A DNA stretch of 64,000 nucleotides from Bog-113 sp965226755 (lineage in GTDB: Bacteria > Acidobacteriota > Terriglobia > Bryobacterales > Bryobacteraceae), in NCBI GenBank assembly GCA_965226755.1, contig CBDDDT010000002.1, positions 62,001-126,000 of the forward strand. Direction: 5' to 3'. A model generated the notes under the pieces. The model worked only from the letters and a program-made list of their open reading frames with translations, searched no databases and was not told the origin of the DNA. The position numbers were made by a program, and so were the translations under genes. Positions 53,589-61,456 of this stretch are shown in pieces; position 1 is the first letter of the stretch; every line of letters starts with the position of its first letter.

Positions 53589-53786
53589 AAACGCTCCTAA
53601 TCTGCCGGAGTAACCGGCCTGAAGACAAATAGTGCTTGTGATAATAGCGCGTATTTGCCGGAACGTGTCCAGTTATTCCGCCCGGCGAAACGGTTACAGC
53701 AGTGTTCGCAACGTGTGAACCGCGGAACCGAACACACGCGAATGCAAGGACTTGCGACCGCGCGTGTGTCGCGCCGGTAGGACATC

Positions 53787-54713
53787 CTATTCCCGGGATT
53801 CGTAAATCCCGGAAGCCGTCAATGCTTCGCAGGCCAGCCGCGCCGCGGCGAGATCCTCGGCGGCCATCCCGACGGATTTGAAAACGACGTTTCCGCCGGC
53901 GGGAAGTCCGGCTGTTCCGGCCAGCAGTTCACCGATCTCGGCAAAGACCTTCGCGCCCGAACGGATGACGTCTCCCGATTCACGGAGGACCGCTTCGCGC
54001 GATTCCACCACCAGCGTTCCCCGCATCGCGTCGTCATCCAACTCCCGCGCCGCGCCTCCGACGGCGCCCACGGCGTTGACGTAAGCCCCGCGTTTTAGCC
54101 ACGCCCCGCGCAGAACCGGCTCGGTCGCGGAGGTCGCCGTCACCACCACGTCGGCCCCGCGCACGGCTTCTTCGGCCGAATCCGCCATTGCGCACCCGGC
54201 ACGCTTGGCGAATGCCCGCGCGTGTTCCCGGTTCGGGCTCCAGACGCGGATTTCCGCGAAGGTGCGAACCAGCCGGAGCGCCTCCCAATGCGACCCGGCT
54301 TGGACCCCGCTCCCGAGAATGGCGAGCACGCGGGCGTCGGCGGGAGCGCACAAGTCTGCGGCGACCGCGGAGACGGCGGCCGTGCGCATCTCCGTGATGA
54401 GGCGCCCGTCCATCACCGCCAGCGGTTCCCCGGTGAACGTCCGAAAGAGCTGTATCGTCGCCAAATGCGTGGGCAATCCTTTCGCGGCGTTCTCGGGGAA
54501 AACGGTCACGAGCTTCGCCCCCATCACTTCGCCGTACACGGCGGGCACTGCCGCGAAGAACCCGTTGTGTTCCGGAACCGGCAGAATGGTGCGAAGCGGT
54601 TGCCGCACCTTCCCGGCGGAGAAGTCCATCAGGGTGCGGCGCATCACCGGAATCAGGTCTTCGAGGCGGAGGACGGAGCGAATCTGAGCTTCGTTGAAGA
54701 AGGGCGGCTGCAT
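53787..54713 (-). CDS. Ornithine cyclodeaminase/mu-crystallin family protein
   Basis: About 308 residues. PLRTILPVPEHNGFFAAVPA and GAKLVTVFPENAAKGLPTHL form the substrate part; ARVLAILGSGVQAGSHWEAL is the NAD-binding loop; VVTATSATEPVLRGAWLKRG follows. The family includes ornithine cyclodeaminase, alanine dehydrogenase and ketimine reductases; the substrate cannot be told. The start at 54713 gives MQPPFFNEAQIRS. An ATG at 54737 has AGGA directly next to it and is less likely. It is divergent from the amidohydrolase gene. Confidence 0.9.
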   Translation of the reverse strand: MQPPFFNEAQIRSVLRLEDLIPVMRRTLMDFSAGKVRQPLRTILPVPEHNGFFAAVPAVYGEVMGAKLVTVFPENAAKGLPTHLATIQLFRTFTGEPLAVMDGRLITEMRTAAVSAVAADLCAPADARVLAILGSGVQAGSHWEALRLVRTFAEIRVWSPNREHARAFAKRAGCAMADSAEEAVRGADVVVTATSATEPVLRGAWLKRGAYVNAVGAVGGAARELDDDAMRGTLVVESREAVLRESGDVIRSGAKVFAEIGELLAGTAGLPAGGNVVFKSVGMAAEDLAAARLACEALTASGIYESRE

Positions 54714-54745
54714 CGAACCATCATGCTGCTGTACCATTCCTGAAA

Positions 54746-55909
54746 GTGATTCTCAACCGCCGCCGATGGATGACCGGCATGGCCGCCCTGGCCGCGCACA
54801 ACCTGCTCGCCCAAAAACAGCCGCTGGATCTTCCCGATTATCAGCCGCGCAGCATGCTTCGCGCGCATGAAACCCAGGTTCCGCGCGCGCGCTTCCCCGC
54901 CCTGGATTTCCATACGCACCTCGCCTGGTCCGCGAAAGCTGAAAGCGGCATTCAATTGAGCGCCGAACGGCAGTTCCTGGCCGAGCCGCGGGAACTCCTG
55001 GCCGTGATGGACCGCCGCAACGTGCAGACCCTGGTCAATCTGACCGGCGGCTATGGGGCCGGGTTACGTGAATCGGTCAAGCGCTTCGACCACGCGTTTC
55101 CGGGCCGCTTCGTGTCGTTCACCGAGCCGTCCTATGAGTTCTTCCTGCGCCCGGATTACCCGCAGTTTCAGGGCGACGCCATCCGCCAGGCGCATCAGGA
55201 TGGCGCCAAAGGCCTCAAGATTCTGAAGACCCTCGGCTTGTATCTGCGCGAGAAGATAACCTCCGGACCGCTCGTCCGGATCGACGACCCGCGCTTCGAC
55301 CCCATGTGGGACGCTTGCGGCGAACTGGGCATGCCCGTGGCCATTCATGTCTCCGACCCGCTTGCCTTCTTTGACGCCACGGACCGGTTTAACGAGCGCT
55401 GGGAAGAGCTTCACAACCACCCGGAATGGTCGTTTCACGGACCGGGTTTCCCTTCCAACGCCGAATTGCTGGAGGCGCGCAATCGCGTCTTCGGCCGCCA
55501 TCCCCGCACGAACTTCGTCGCGCTCCACGTCGGCAACTTCGCCGAAGATCTGGACAACGTGTCCGCCGCGCTGGATCGCCACTCCAATATGCATGTCGAT
55601 ATCGCCGCGCGGATCGGCGAACTCGGCCGCCAGCCCAAACGCAGCCGCGCCTTCTTCGAGCGTTACCAGGACCGCATCCTGTTCGGGACCGACGCCGTCC
55701 CGCACGGCGATGAATTTCCGCAGCAGGTCTTCGGCGATGAACTGTATGAGATCTACTTCCGATTTCTCGAGACCGGCGACGAGTACTTCGACTATGCCCC
55801 GGCCAAGGTGCCGCCGCAGGGCCGCTGGCGTATTTACGGGTTGGAGCTGCCCGATCCGATCCTGCGCAAGGTCTACAGCGGCAACGCCCGGAAGCTTCTG
55901 AAACTTTGA
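54746..55909 (+). CDS. Amidohydrolase-family (metal-dependent hydrolase) protein with Tat-like signal
   Basis: The 387-residue protein starts at a GTG and opens with a twin-arginine-like stretch (NRRRWMTGMAALAAHNLLAQ). The amidohydrolase_2 barrel shows FPALDFHTHLAWSAKAES (metal His pair), GLKILKTLGLYLREK, MPVAIHVSDPLAFFD, NFVALHVGNFAEDLD and ILFGTDAVPHGDEFP (metal Asp). The family includes decarboxylases and lactonases. The Tat signal means it is exported folded with its metal. The gene is divergent from the cyclodeaminase-like gene. Confidence 0.88.
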   Translation: MILNRRRWMTGMAALAAHNLLAQKQPLDLPDYQPRSMLRAHETQVPRARFPALDFHTHLAWSAKAESGIQLSAERQFLAEPRELLAVMDRRNVQTLVNLTGGYGAGLRESVKRFDHAFPGRFVSFTEPSYEFFLRPDYPQFQGDAIRQAHQDGAKGLKILKTLGLYLREKITSGPLVRIDDPRFDPMWDACGELGMPVAIHVSDPLAFFDATDRFNERWEELHNHPEWSFHGPGFPSNAELLEARNRVFGRHPRTNFVALHVGNFAEDLDNVSAALDRHSNMHVDIAARIGELGRQPKRSRAFFERYQDRILFGTDAVPHGDEFPQQVFGDELYEIYFRFLETGDEYFDYAPAKVPPQGRWRIYGLELPDPILRKVYSGNARKLLKL

Positions 55910-55955
55910 ACTTCCCGCTTCGCCGCGCGTATCTAAGGGCAGGAGTTGGCGAAGC

Positions 55956-56231
55956 ATGGGCATTCATGAAATCATCGAAACGGTTCAGGTGGTCGGCGGG
56001 AACCTTGTGGATAAGGTGAAAAGCCTGATCCACGAAGGCAACGTCCAGCGGATCATTATCAAAGACGAGCACGGCCGCACGTTCATCGAAATTCCGGTCA
56101 CCGTGGCGGCGATCGGTGCGGTGCTCGCGCCGATACTGGCCGCGGTGGGAGCGATCTCCGCCCTAGCCGCGAAGTTCACCATCGTGATTCAGCGCGGCGC
56201 GCCGGAGAATGCAACTCCGACTCAGGTCTGA
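55956..56231 (+). CDS. DUF4342 domain protein
   Basis: A 91-residue protein that matches DUF4342 in order: VVGGNLVDKVKSLIHEGNVQ, RIIIKDEHGRTFIEIPVTV, then a hydrophobic stretch AIGAVLAPILAAVGAISALA. It is probably a small membrane-associated protein. The function is unknown. It starts 46 bases after the amidohydrolase gene. Confidence 0.88.
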   Translation: MGIHEIIETVQVVGGNLVDKVKSLIHEGNVQRIIIKDEHGRTFIEIPVTVAAIGAVLAPILAAVGAISALAAKFTIVIQRGAPENATPTQV

Positions 56232-56236
56232 AGCCG

Positions 56237-57898
56237 CTATCGTGGCGAGTCGCATCGCCGGGCCGTTCCGTCAGGAGTCGCCAGATAGACCGCTTGGAAC
56301 GCAGCCGACGCGTTATCCAGATAACCTAAGAACTGCTCCTGTGCGCCGGTGAGTTCCGGAACGTAGTAAGTGAGCCCGACGCCGACGATTAAGCCGCTGG
56401 CGTCGGCGAAAACCAGATCGCTTCGTTTCGCGAATGGCCCGGCATCTCCAAAGATTAGACCCCGCGCGCGCCATCCGCGTTCCGCGCGTTCGATCGATTG
56501 CATCGTTAGCCCGCATGCTTCCGAACCTTTCACCACCAGCGAGTTCGCGATCGTGCGGCCTGGCCAGTTCGCGCGCCGCTCGCTGAAGACCGCGAGGCGA
56601 TGCTCGCGGAGGTAAGGCGTCCAGTGGTCCAGCAACCTCTGATCCGGATAGCTCCGCGCCATCTCTTCCTGATCCGCTGCGCCCATCAGTAAACCGGAGC
56701 CCGCGGCTTCCAGCCGCTGCGAGAAGTTCAACCAGTCGCGCAGGTAAGCGCCTTCTCTCTGAATCGTGCTGAACACGACGCCGCCGGCCGCCACGATCAA
56801 AATCGGCATCATCCGGCCCGGCGGACGAAGGGAACAAACCGCCGCGGTGAGGCAGGACCAGAAAAGGAACGCCTGGGTCAAGTAGCGGCCGGGCAGCGGC
56901 GCCGCGCCATGCAAGGAATCCAGCCATTGCGGCGTGATGCGGACGAGTGGAACCGCGAGTGAAATCAAGACCACGAAAACACAGATCGCCGTCAGCACGG
57001 TGAACTCCGCCGGAAAATCCCGCGGGCGCCGGATCAGCATCCACACCAGATAGAACGTCAGGATCACTCCCGTCAGTCCGGCCGCTTCGCCCCATGCGCG
57101 GCTCGCGAGACTTAGCGGCCCGCCCAGATACATTGCGGCGATCGAGAGGAACTCCCAGGGATGGCGCGCCATGCCGTCGGCGCCCATCCCGTTCCCCGGC
57201 TGGCTATAGCCGATTCCGTATGCGACCGATAGCGCCACGCCCATCGCAGCGAGCACCGCCAACCGAATTCTACCCCTTCGGAGCACAACATTTACTCCCA
57301 ACAACACGGGCCATACCGCCAGCCCCGTCGCGATCGTGAGCGTGGAGACAAGTCCGCACACCGCGCTCAGTGCGAATCCGCGCCGGGAACGAAACGCCGC
57401 ACAAGCGATCGCGGCCACGGCGGCGCCATATCCGATTCCGTACTCGATCGACATTCCATAGATGAAGTTCTCCATCTGCAGGGCGGAAAACAGAAGGTAC
57501 GCGGTCATCGCCATAACGGCGACCGCGAGCTGGCGCGAACGATTCTTGAGCAGCCGCCACTCCAGCGTCAGGAGAATTGCCGTCACGAGAAACGCGCCGG
57601 CGACGTTGATTGCGACCAGCGGCGGCATGGAGTAATGGAACCACTGCTCGTCCAGCAGAAAGATCAACCGGGGCAGCACAATCCGGTGTCCCCAGTATGG
57701 AGTCCAGAGATATCCGGCGCCGTAGCGGCCGTCGCGAAACCGCCACATCTCCTCGAGCATCACCCACTCGTCCACCCAGGGCACTTGCGTGGCGGCGAGC
57801 GGAATGGCTCTGAGCAGACGGCCGGTCTCGAAGAGCGCGCCCAACGAAGCAACGGCGGCGAGCGCGCGCCCTATTGCGCGGCCTACCAGACGCGGCAC
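56237..57898 (-). CDS. Polytopic membrane protein, glycosyltransferase-like
   Basis: A 553-residue protein with about eleven hydrophobic segments in the first 400 residues and a soluble tail. A loop near the N-terminus holds VDEWVMLEEMWRFRDGRYG, with acidic residues placed as in the first outer loop of GT-C glycosyltransferases, followed by YLWTPYWGHRIVLPRLIFL. It resembles hypothetical polyprenyl-sugar-dependent mannosyl transferases but lacks a motif I can name. It overlaps the M13 peptidase stop by 16 bases. Confidence 0.7.
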   Translation of the reverse strand: MPRLVGRAIGRALAAVASLGALFETGRLLRAIPLAATQVPWVDEWVMLEEMWRFRDGRYGAGYLWTPYWGHRIVLPRLIFLLDEQWFHYSMPPLVAINVAGAFLVTAILLTLEWRLLKNRSRQLAVAVMAMTAYLLFSALQMENFIYGMSIEYGIGYGAAVAAIACAAFRSRRGFALSAVCGLVSTLTIATGLAVWPVLLGVNVVLRRGRIRLAVLAAMGVALSVAYGIGYSQPGNGMGADGMARHPWEFLSIAAMYLGGPLSLASRAWGEAAGLTGVILTFYLVWMLIRRPRDFPAEFTVLTAICVFVVLISLAVPLVRITPQWLDSLHGAAPLPGRYLTQAFLFWSCLTAAVCSLRPPGRMMPILIVAAGGVVFSTIQREGAYLRDWLNFSQRLEAAGSGLLMGAADQEEMARSYPDQRLLDHWTPYLREHRLAVFSERRANWPGRTIANSLVVKGSEACGLTMQSIERAERGWRARGLIFGDAGPFAKRSDLVFADASGLIVGVGLTYYVPELTGAQEQFLGYLDNASAAFQAVYLATPDGTARRCDSPR

Positions 57899-59925
57899 GG
57901 ATCATGCCGCACCATAGGCTGACCCGCCGTGCAGCTAAACGCCTTGGCGAACTCGGGCATGTTGGACACCACTCCGTTGACGCGGAACTCCAGAGGCGAG
58001 TGCGGGTCCGTCAGAGCGCGTTCGCGCTTCATCTCCGGTCGCGTGTCGCCGCACGCCCATTGCGCCATGCCGACGAAGAATCTCTGGTCCGGCGTAAGTC
58101 CGCCGACAGGCTGGAGCGCCTGCCCCGCGGTCGCATGTTTCCAGGCGATGTACGCGAGCAGCGTGCCGCCCAGATCGGCGACATCTTCGCCGAGGGTGAG
58201 TTTCCCGTTGATCTTGATATCGTCCACCGCGGTGTAACCCGAATACTGGGTCGAGACGCAATCCACGCGGGTCTGGAATTCCTGCGCGTCCTTCGCCGTC
58301 CACCAGTCCTTCAAATTGCCTTGCGCATCGAACTGCCGCCCTTCATCGTCGAAGCCGTGGGTAAGTTCGTGCCCGATGGTCGCGCCGGTGTTGCCGTAGT
58401 TGGGAGCGTCGTCCATCTTCGGATCGTAGAGAGGCGGCTGCAAGACGCCCGCCGGGAAGTTGATGTCGTTCATCTGCGGGTTGTAGTAAGCGTTCACGGT
58501 AGGCGGAGTCATGCCCCACTCGCCGCGGTCGAGCGGCTTGCCGATTTTGGCGAGTTCGCGATCCGATTCGAATTTCTGGGCCCGCACGACATTCCCGAAG
58601 AAGTCGGTGGGACTAATGTGAAGGGCGCTGTAATCGCGCCACTTATCGGGATAGCCGATCTTATTGACGATAGCGTGCAGCTTGAGCAGCGCCTGCTGGC
58701 GTGTCGCGTCGCTCATCCAAGGAAGCTGCTTCAAGTCATCCTGCATGGCGGATTCGATCTGCTGCGTCATGGCGAGCGTGCGGGCCTTGGTTTCGGGCGT
58801 GAAGGTCTTGGCGACGAACACCTTGCCGAGCTCCTCGCCCAGGTTCCGGTCCACCGAGCGCACGCACTTGCGCCAGCGCGGCTGCATTTCCGGAACGCCG
58901 CGCAGGTACTTGCTGAAGAAATCGAAGTGCGCCTGCACGAAGGCCGGGGACAGGAAATCGGAGTAGTCGCGGACCACGTTCCAGCGCAGATAGTCTTTCC
59001 AGCCTTCCATCGTCTGAGACTTGAGTTGCTCCTCGAAGGCCTTGTAATAGGCCGGTTCGGTCACATTCACGACGTCTACCTTTGGAATCGGCATGGTGGC
59101 GAAGAAGGCGCGCCAGTCATAATCCGGCGCGAGCGCCTCGAACTCGGGCAAAGTCAGTTTATGAAGAAGCTTGTGCGGATCGCGCAGTTCGACGCGGGTG
59201 AGTTCGGATGTCGCGAACGCTGTCTCGATCGCCATGACGCGCTTCGCGGCGGCCTCGGCGGCCGCTGGTGAATCGCCCAGCATCCCGAAAACAGTCTTGA
59301 TGTGTTCGACATACTTCGCGCGGATTTCGACCGACTTCGGGTCTGTCTTCGTGTAGTAATCGCGGTCGGGAAGCCCGAGTCGTCCGCGGCCCGCGAAGGA
59401 AATCACCGCCTGCGAGTTCTCGAAATCCTGATCCGAGGAGAAGCCGAACATCAGGCTCTCCACTCCGGCGCGATGCTGCGCGGTGACGAAGCGCGCCAGA
59501 TCCGCGGGAGTTTTCATCCCCGCGATCAGATCGAGCATCGGCTGAATGGGGGTCACGCCGGCTTTCTCGATCGCGGCCTCATCCATGCACGCGTGATAGT
59601 AATCCCCGATCTTCTGCTGCGCCGCGTCGCGTTCCGGCGAAGGCTTGGCCGCTTCTTCAAGCAATCCCCAGAGCAGCCGTTCATTGTCGTAAGCGAGCTT
59701 CCCGTAAACATCCCAGCTGGGCTGGTCGGCGGGAATCGGATTCTTCTTCATCCAGTTTCCGCACGAGTACTGATAGAAATCCTGACACGCCTGGACCGAT
59801 GTGTTCATCGAGCTTGGATCAAGGCTCGGCGAGTAAGGCAATTGAGTCACGGGCTGGGCGGCGATAACTCCCGCGAAGACCACGGTCAAGGGCAGTGCGC
59901 GAAGAAGCAGGCTGGCAGTTTTCAT
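57883..59925 (-). CDS. M13-family metallopeptidase (neprilysin/PepO-like)
   Basis: About 680 residues, with a signal peptide (MKTASLLLRALPLTVVFAGV). M13 features are complete: CQDFYQYSCGNWMKKNPIPA near the start, VNAYYNPQMNDINFPAGVLQ, the zinc helix ATIGHELTHGFDDEGRQFDA, GEDVADLGGTLLAYIAWKHA with the third ligand, and the C-terminal VRHDPCRVW. It cleaves peptides outside the cytoplasm. The ATG at 59925 gives a proper signal peptide; the frame's further extension upstream is not coding. Confidence 0.95.
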   Translation of the reverse strand: MKTASLLLRALPLTVVFAGVIAAQPVTQLPYSPSLDPSSMNTSVQACQDFYQYSCGNWMKKNPIPADQPSWDVYGKLAYDNERLLWGLLEEAAKPSPERDAAQQKIGDYYHACMDEAAIEKAGVTPIQPMLDLIAGMKTPADLARFVTAQHRAGVESLMFGFSSDQDFENSQAVISFAGRGRLGLPDRDYYTKTDPKSVEIRAKYVEHIKTVFGMLGDSPAAAEAAAKRVMAIETAFATSELTRVELRDPHKLLHKLTLPEFEALAPDYDWRAFFATMPIPKVDVVNVTEPAYYKAFEEQLKSQTMEGWKDYLRWNVVRDYSDFLSPAFVQAHFDFFSKYLRGVPEMQPRWRKCVRSVDRNLGEELGKVFVAKTFTPETKARTLAMTQQIESAMQDDLKQLPWMSDATRQQALLKLHAIVNKIGYPDKWRDYSALHISPTDFFGNVVRAQKFESDRELAKIGKPLDRGEWGMTPPTVNAYYNPQMNDINFPAGVLQPPLYDPKMDDAPNYGNTGATIGHELTHGFDDEGRQFDAQGNLKDWWTAKDAQEFQTRVDCVSTQYSGYTAVDDIKINGKLTLGEDVADLGGTLLAYIAWKHATAGQALQPVGGLTPDQRFFVGMAQWACGDTRPEMKRERALTDPHSPLEFRVNGVVSNMPEFAKAFSCTAGQPMVRHDPCRVW

Positions 59926-59949
59926 GTGTAGACTAACCGGGATGAGGCC

Positions 59950-61434
59950 ATGGTAACAAGTGACGGGCCCGGAGCGGCAGACGGAATTACTCCGGGGGCG
60001 GTGAGATCCGGGATCGCCTGGATCACCGGAATCAGCGTTCTCCGGGATGGTTTGCAGTTCGGGGTGACGCTCGTGCTCGTGCGCCTGCTGGACGGCAAAG
60101 CGTACGGCGAGTTCTCGCTGGTGAGCGCGATTCTGGCGTTCTTTTCGGTGCTTTCGTTCCGGAGCTTCCTCGAATACAGCATCCAGGCCCGGCCGGGCCA
60201 AGCGGTGGATTACCAGTCGCACTTCACCTTCAGCTGTTACACGCAGATACTCGCGGCTCTGGCGATGAACGCCGGCGCGCTGGTGCTGCGGCGCTTCCCG
60301 GACTACGCGCCCGTGGCGCCCGTGCTCAGCGTGATGTCGATTTTCGTTCTCTTCGACGGCGCCGGCGAACTGCGCGTCAAGATGCTGGAGCGCGCGCTGA
60401 ACTGGAAACGCCTCCGCACCCTGGAAGCGGCGGGACTGCTGGCGAGTGCCGCGACTGCGATCGGAATGGCGTTGAGCGGCGCGGGCGTCTACGCTCTGCT
60501 GATCCCGGGCGTAGTGGCGACGGTTCCGTTTGCGTACGATCTCCTGGTCACGGAAGGTTGGCGGCCCGCGTGGAAGTTCGATCAGGACGGGTTCCGGCCG
60601 GCATGGCGGTATGGAGTCACGCGGCTCGCGAGCGGACTGACGGCGCGGGGGCAGCAGTTGCTGGAAAGCGGCTCGATGGCGGCGGTGATCGGTCTGCCCG
60701 CTTTGGGGGTGTACGGACGAGCGGTCAGCCTGGCGAGCTTCGCCTGCCTGAAACTTACTTCGGTGATGACCTTGGCGATCTTCCCTATGCTCACCCGTTA
60801 CGAGCGGGGCAGCGCTTCCTTCCGGCAAGCGAGCGCCCTGTTGTTGCGGGCGGTGGCGTGGAGTTCGATACCGGCCGCGGCGCTGCTCTCGCTTGCGGCC
60901 GCGCCGCTGATCGGCATGCTTTATGGGAGTAAGTGGGCGGCAACGATCCCGCTTCTTCCGTGGGCGATGGCCGCGGCTTCGGCGCTTGCGCTTTCCGAGA
61001 CGGCTGCGTTCCTGCTTCTCGCCAGCGTCGAACCCGGAAGAACGCTCGCCATCGACGTGATCAACTTATCGGGAACCGCGATCTGCCTCGTGTTTCTCCT
61101 GCCGCACGGAATCGTGCCGTATATGGAAGGACTGCTGGCGGTGCAAGCAGCGGCGATGCTGTTGGGACTGGGCTGGCTGACTGGGAACGGAGTTCTCTCG
61201 GCCGCCGCGATCCGGTCCGCCTTCGGTCTGCCGCTGGTCTCGGTCGGCTGCCTCGCGGCCGTGGTTCTGATCTTGAAACGCTTCGGGTCGCCGCCGTACG
61301 CCGGCCCTATCGGGATTGCGTTCGTGCTGTTGTACCCCGCATGCGCAAGGATGTTTGCCGGTCCAGAGCTCCGGGAACTGCTGGAGTACGTTCCGGGAAG
61401 CGGGCGGGCGCGGCGGCTTCTCCGATTGCGGTGA
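59950..61434 (+). CDS. Polysaccharide/oligosaccharide flippase (Wzx/MATE-like)
   Basis: A 494-residue membrane protein with about 13 helices. SGIAWITGISVLRDGLQFGV and LVRLLDGKAYGEFSLVSAIL near the N-terminus and ALGVYGRAVSLASFACLKLT in the middle are typical of Wzx-type flippases (LARLLxPxDYGxxAL and GxYxRAxxL). They move lipid-linked sugar units across the inner membrane. No glycosyltransferase cluster is adjacent, apart from the polytopic protein at 56237-57898. It is divergent from the M13 gene. Confidence 0.88.
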   Translation: MVTSDGPGAADGITPGAVRSGIAWITGISVLRDGLQFGVTLVLVRLLDGKAYGEFSLVSAILAFFSVLSFRSFLEYSIQARPGQAVDYQSHFTFSCYTQILAALAMNAGALVLRRFPDYAPVAPVLSVMSIFVLFDGAGELRVKMLERALNWKRLRTLEAAGLLASAATAIGMALSGAGVYALLIPGVVATVPFAYDLLVTEGWRPAWKFDQDGFRPAWRYGVTRLASGLTARGQQLLESGSMAAVIGLPALGVYGRAVSLASFACLKLTSVMTLAIFPMLTRYERGSASFRQASALLLRAVAWSSIPAAALLSLAAAPLIGMLYGSKWAATIPLLPWAMAAASALALSETAAFLLLASVEPGRTLAIDVINLSGTAICLVFLLPHGIVPYMEGLLAVQAAAMLLGLGWLTGNGVLSAAAIRSAFGLPLVSVGCLAAVVLILKRFGSPPYAGPIGIAFVLLYPACARMFAGPELRELLEYVPGSGRARRLLRLR

Positions 61435-61441
61435 AGCCGCC
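61412..61441. terminator. Hairpin between convergent flippase and surface-protein genes
   Basis: GGCGGCTTC (61412-61420) pairs with GAAGCCGCC (61433-61441) around a 12-base loop. It overlaps the flippase stop codon and lies 16 bases from the stop of the convergent gene. No T-run follows, so it may act as a bidirectional, Rho-independent-like or pausing structure. Confidence 0.5.
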
Positions 61442-61456
61442 CGGACCAAGAGCGAG

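Noticed and set aside
57874..59271. Long plus-strand frame of 465 codons opposite the M13 peptidase
   Set aside because: Antisense to a complete M13 enzyme with all catalytic motifs; composition artefact.
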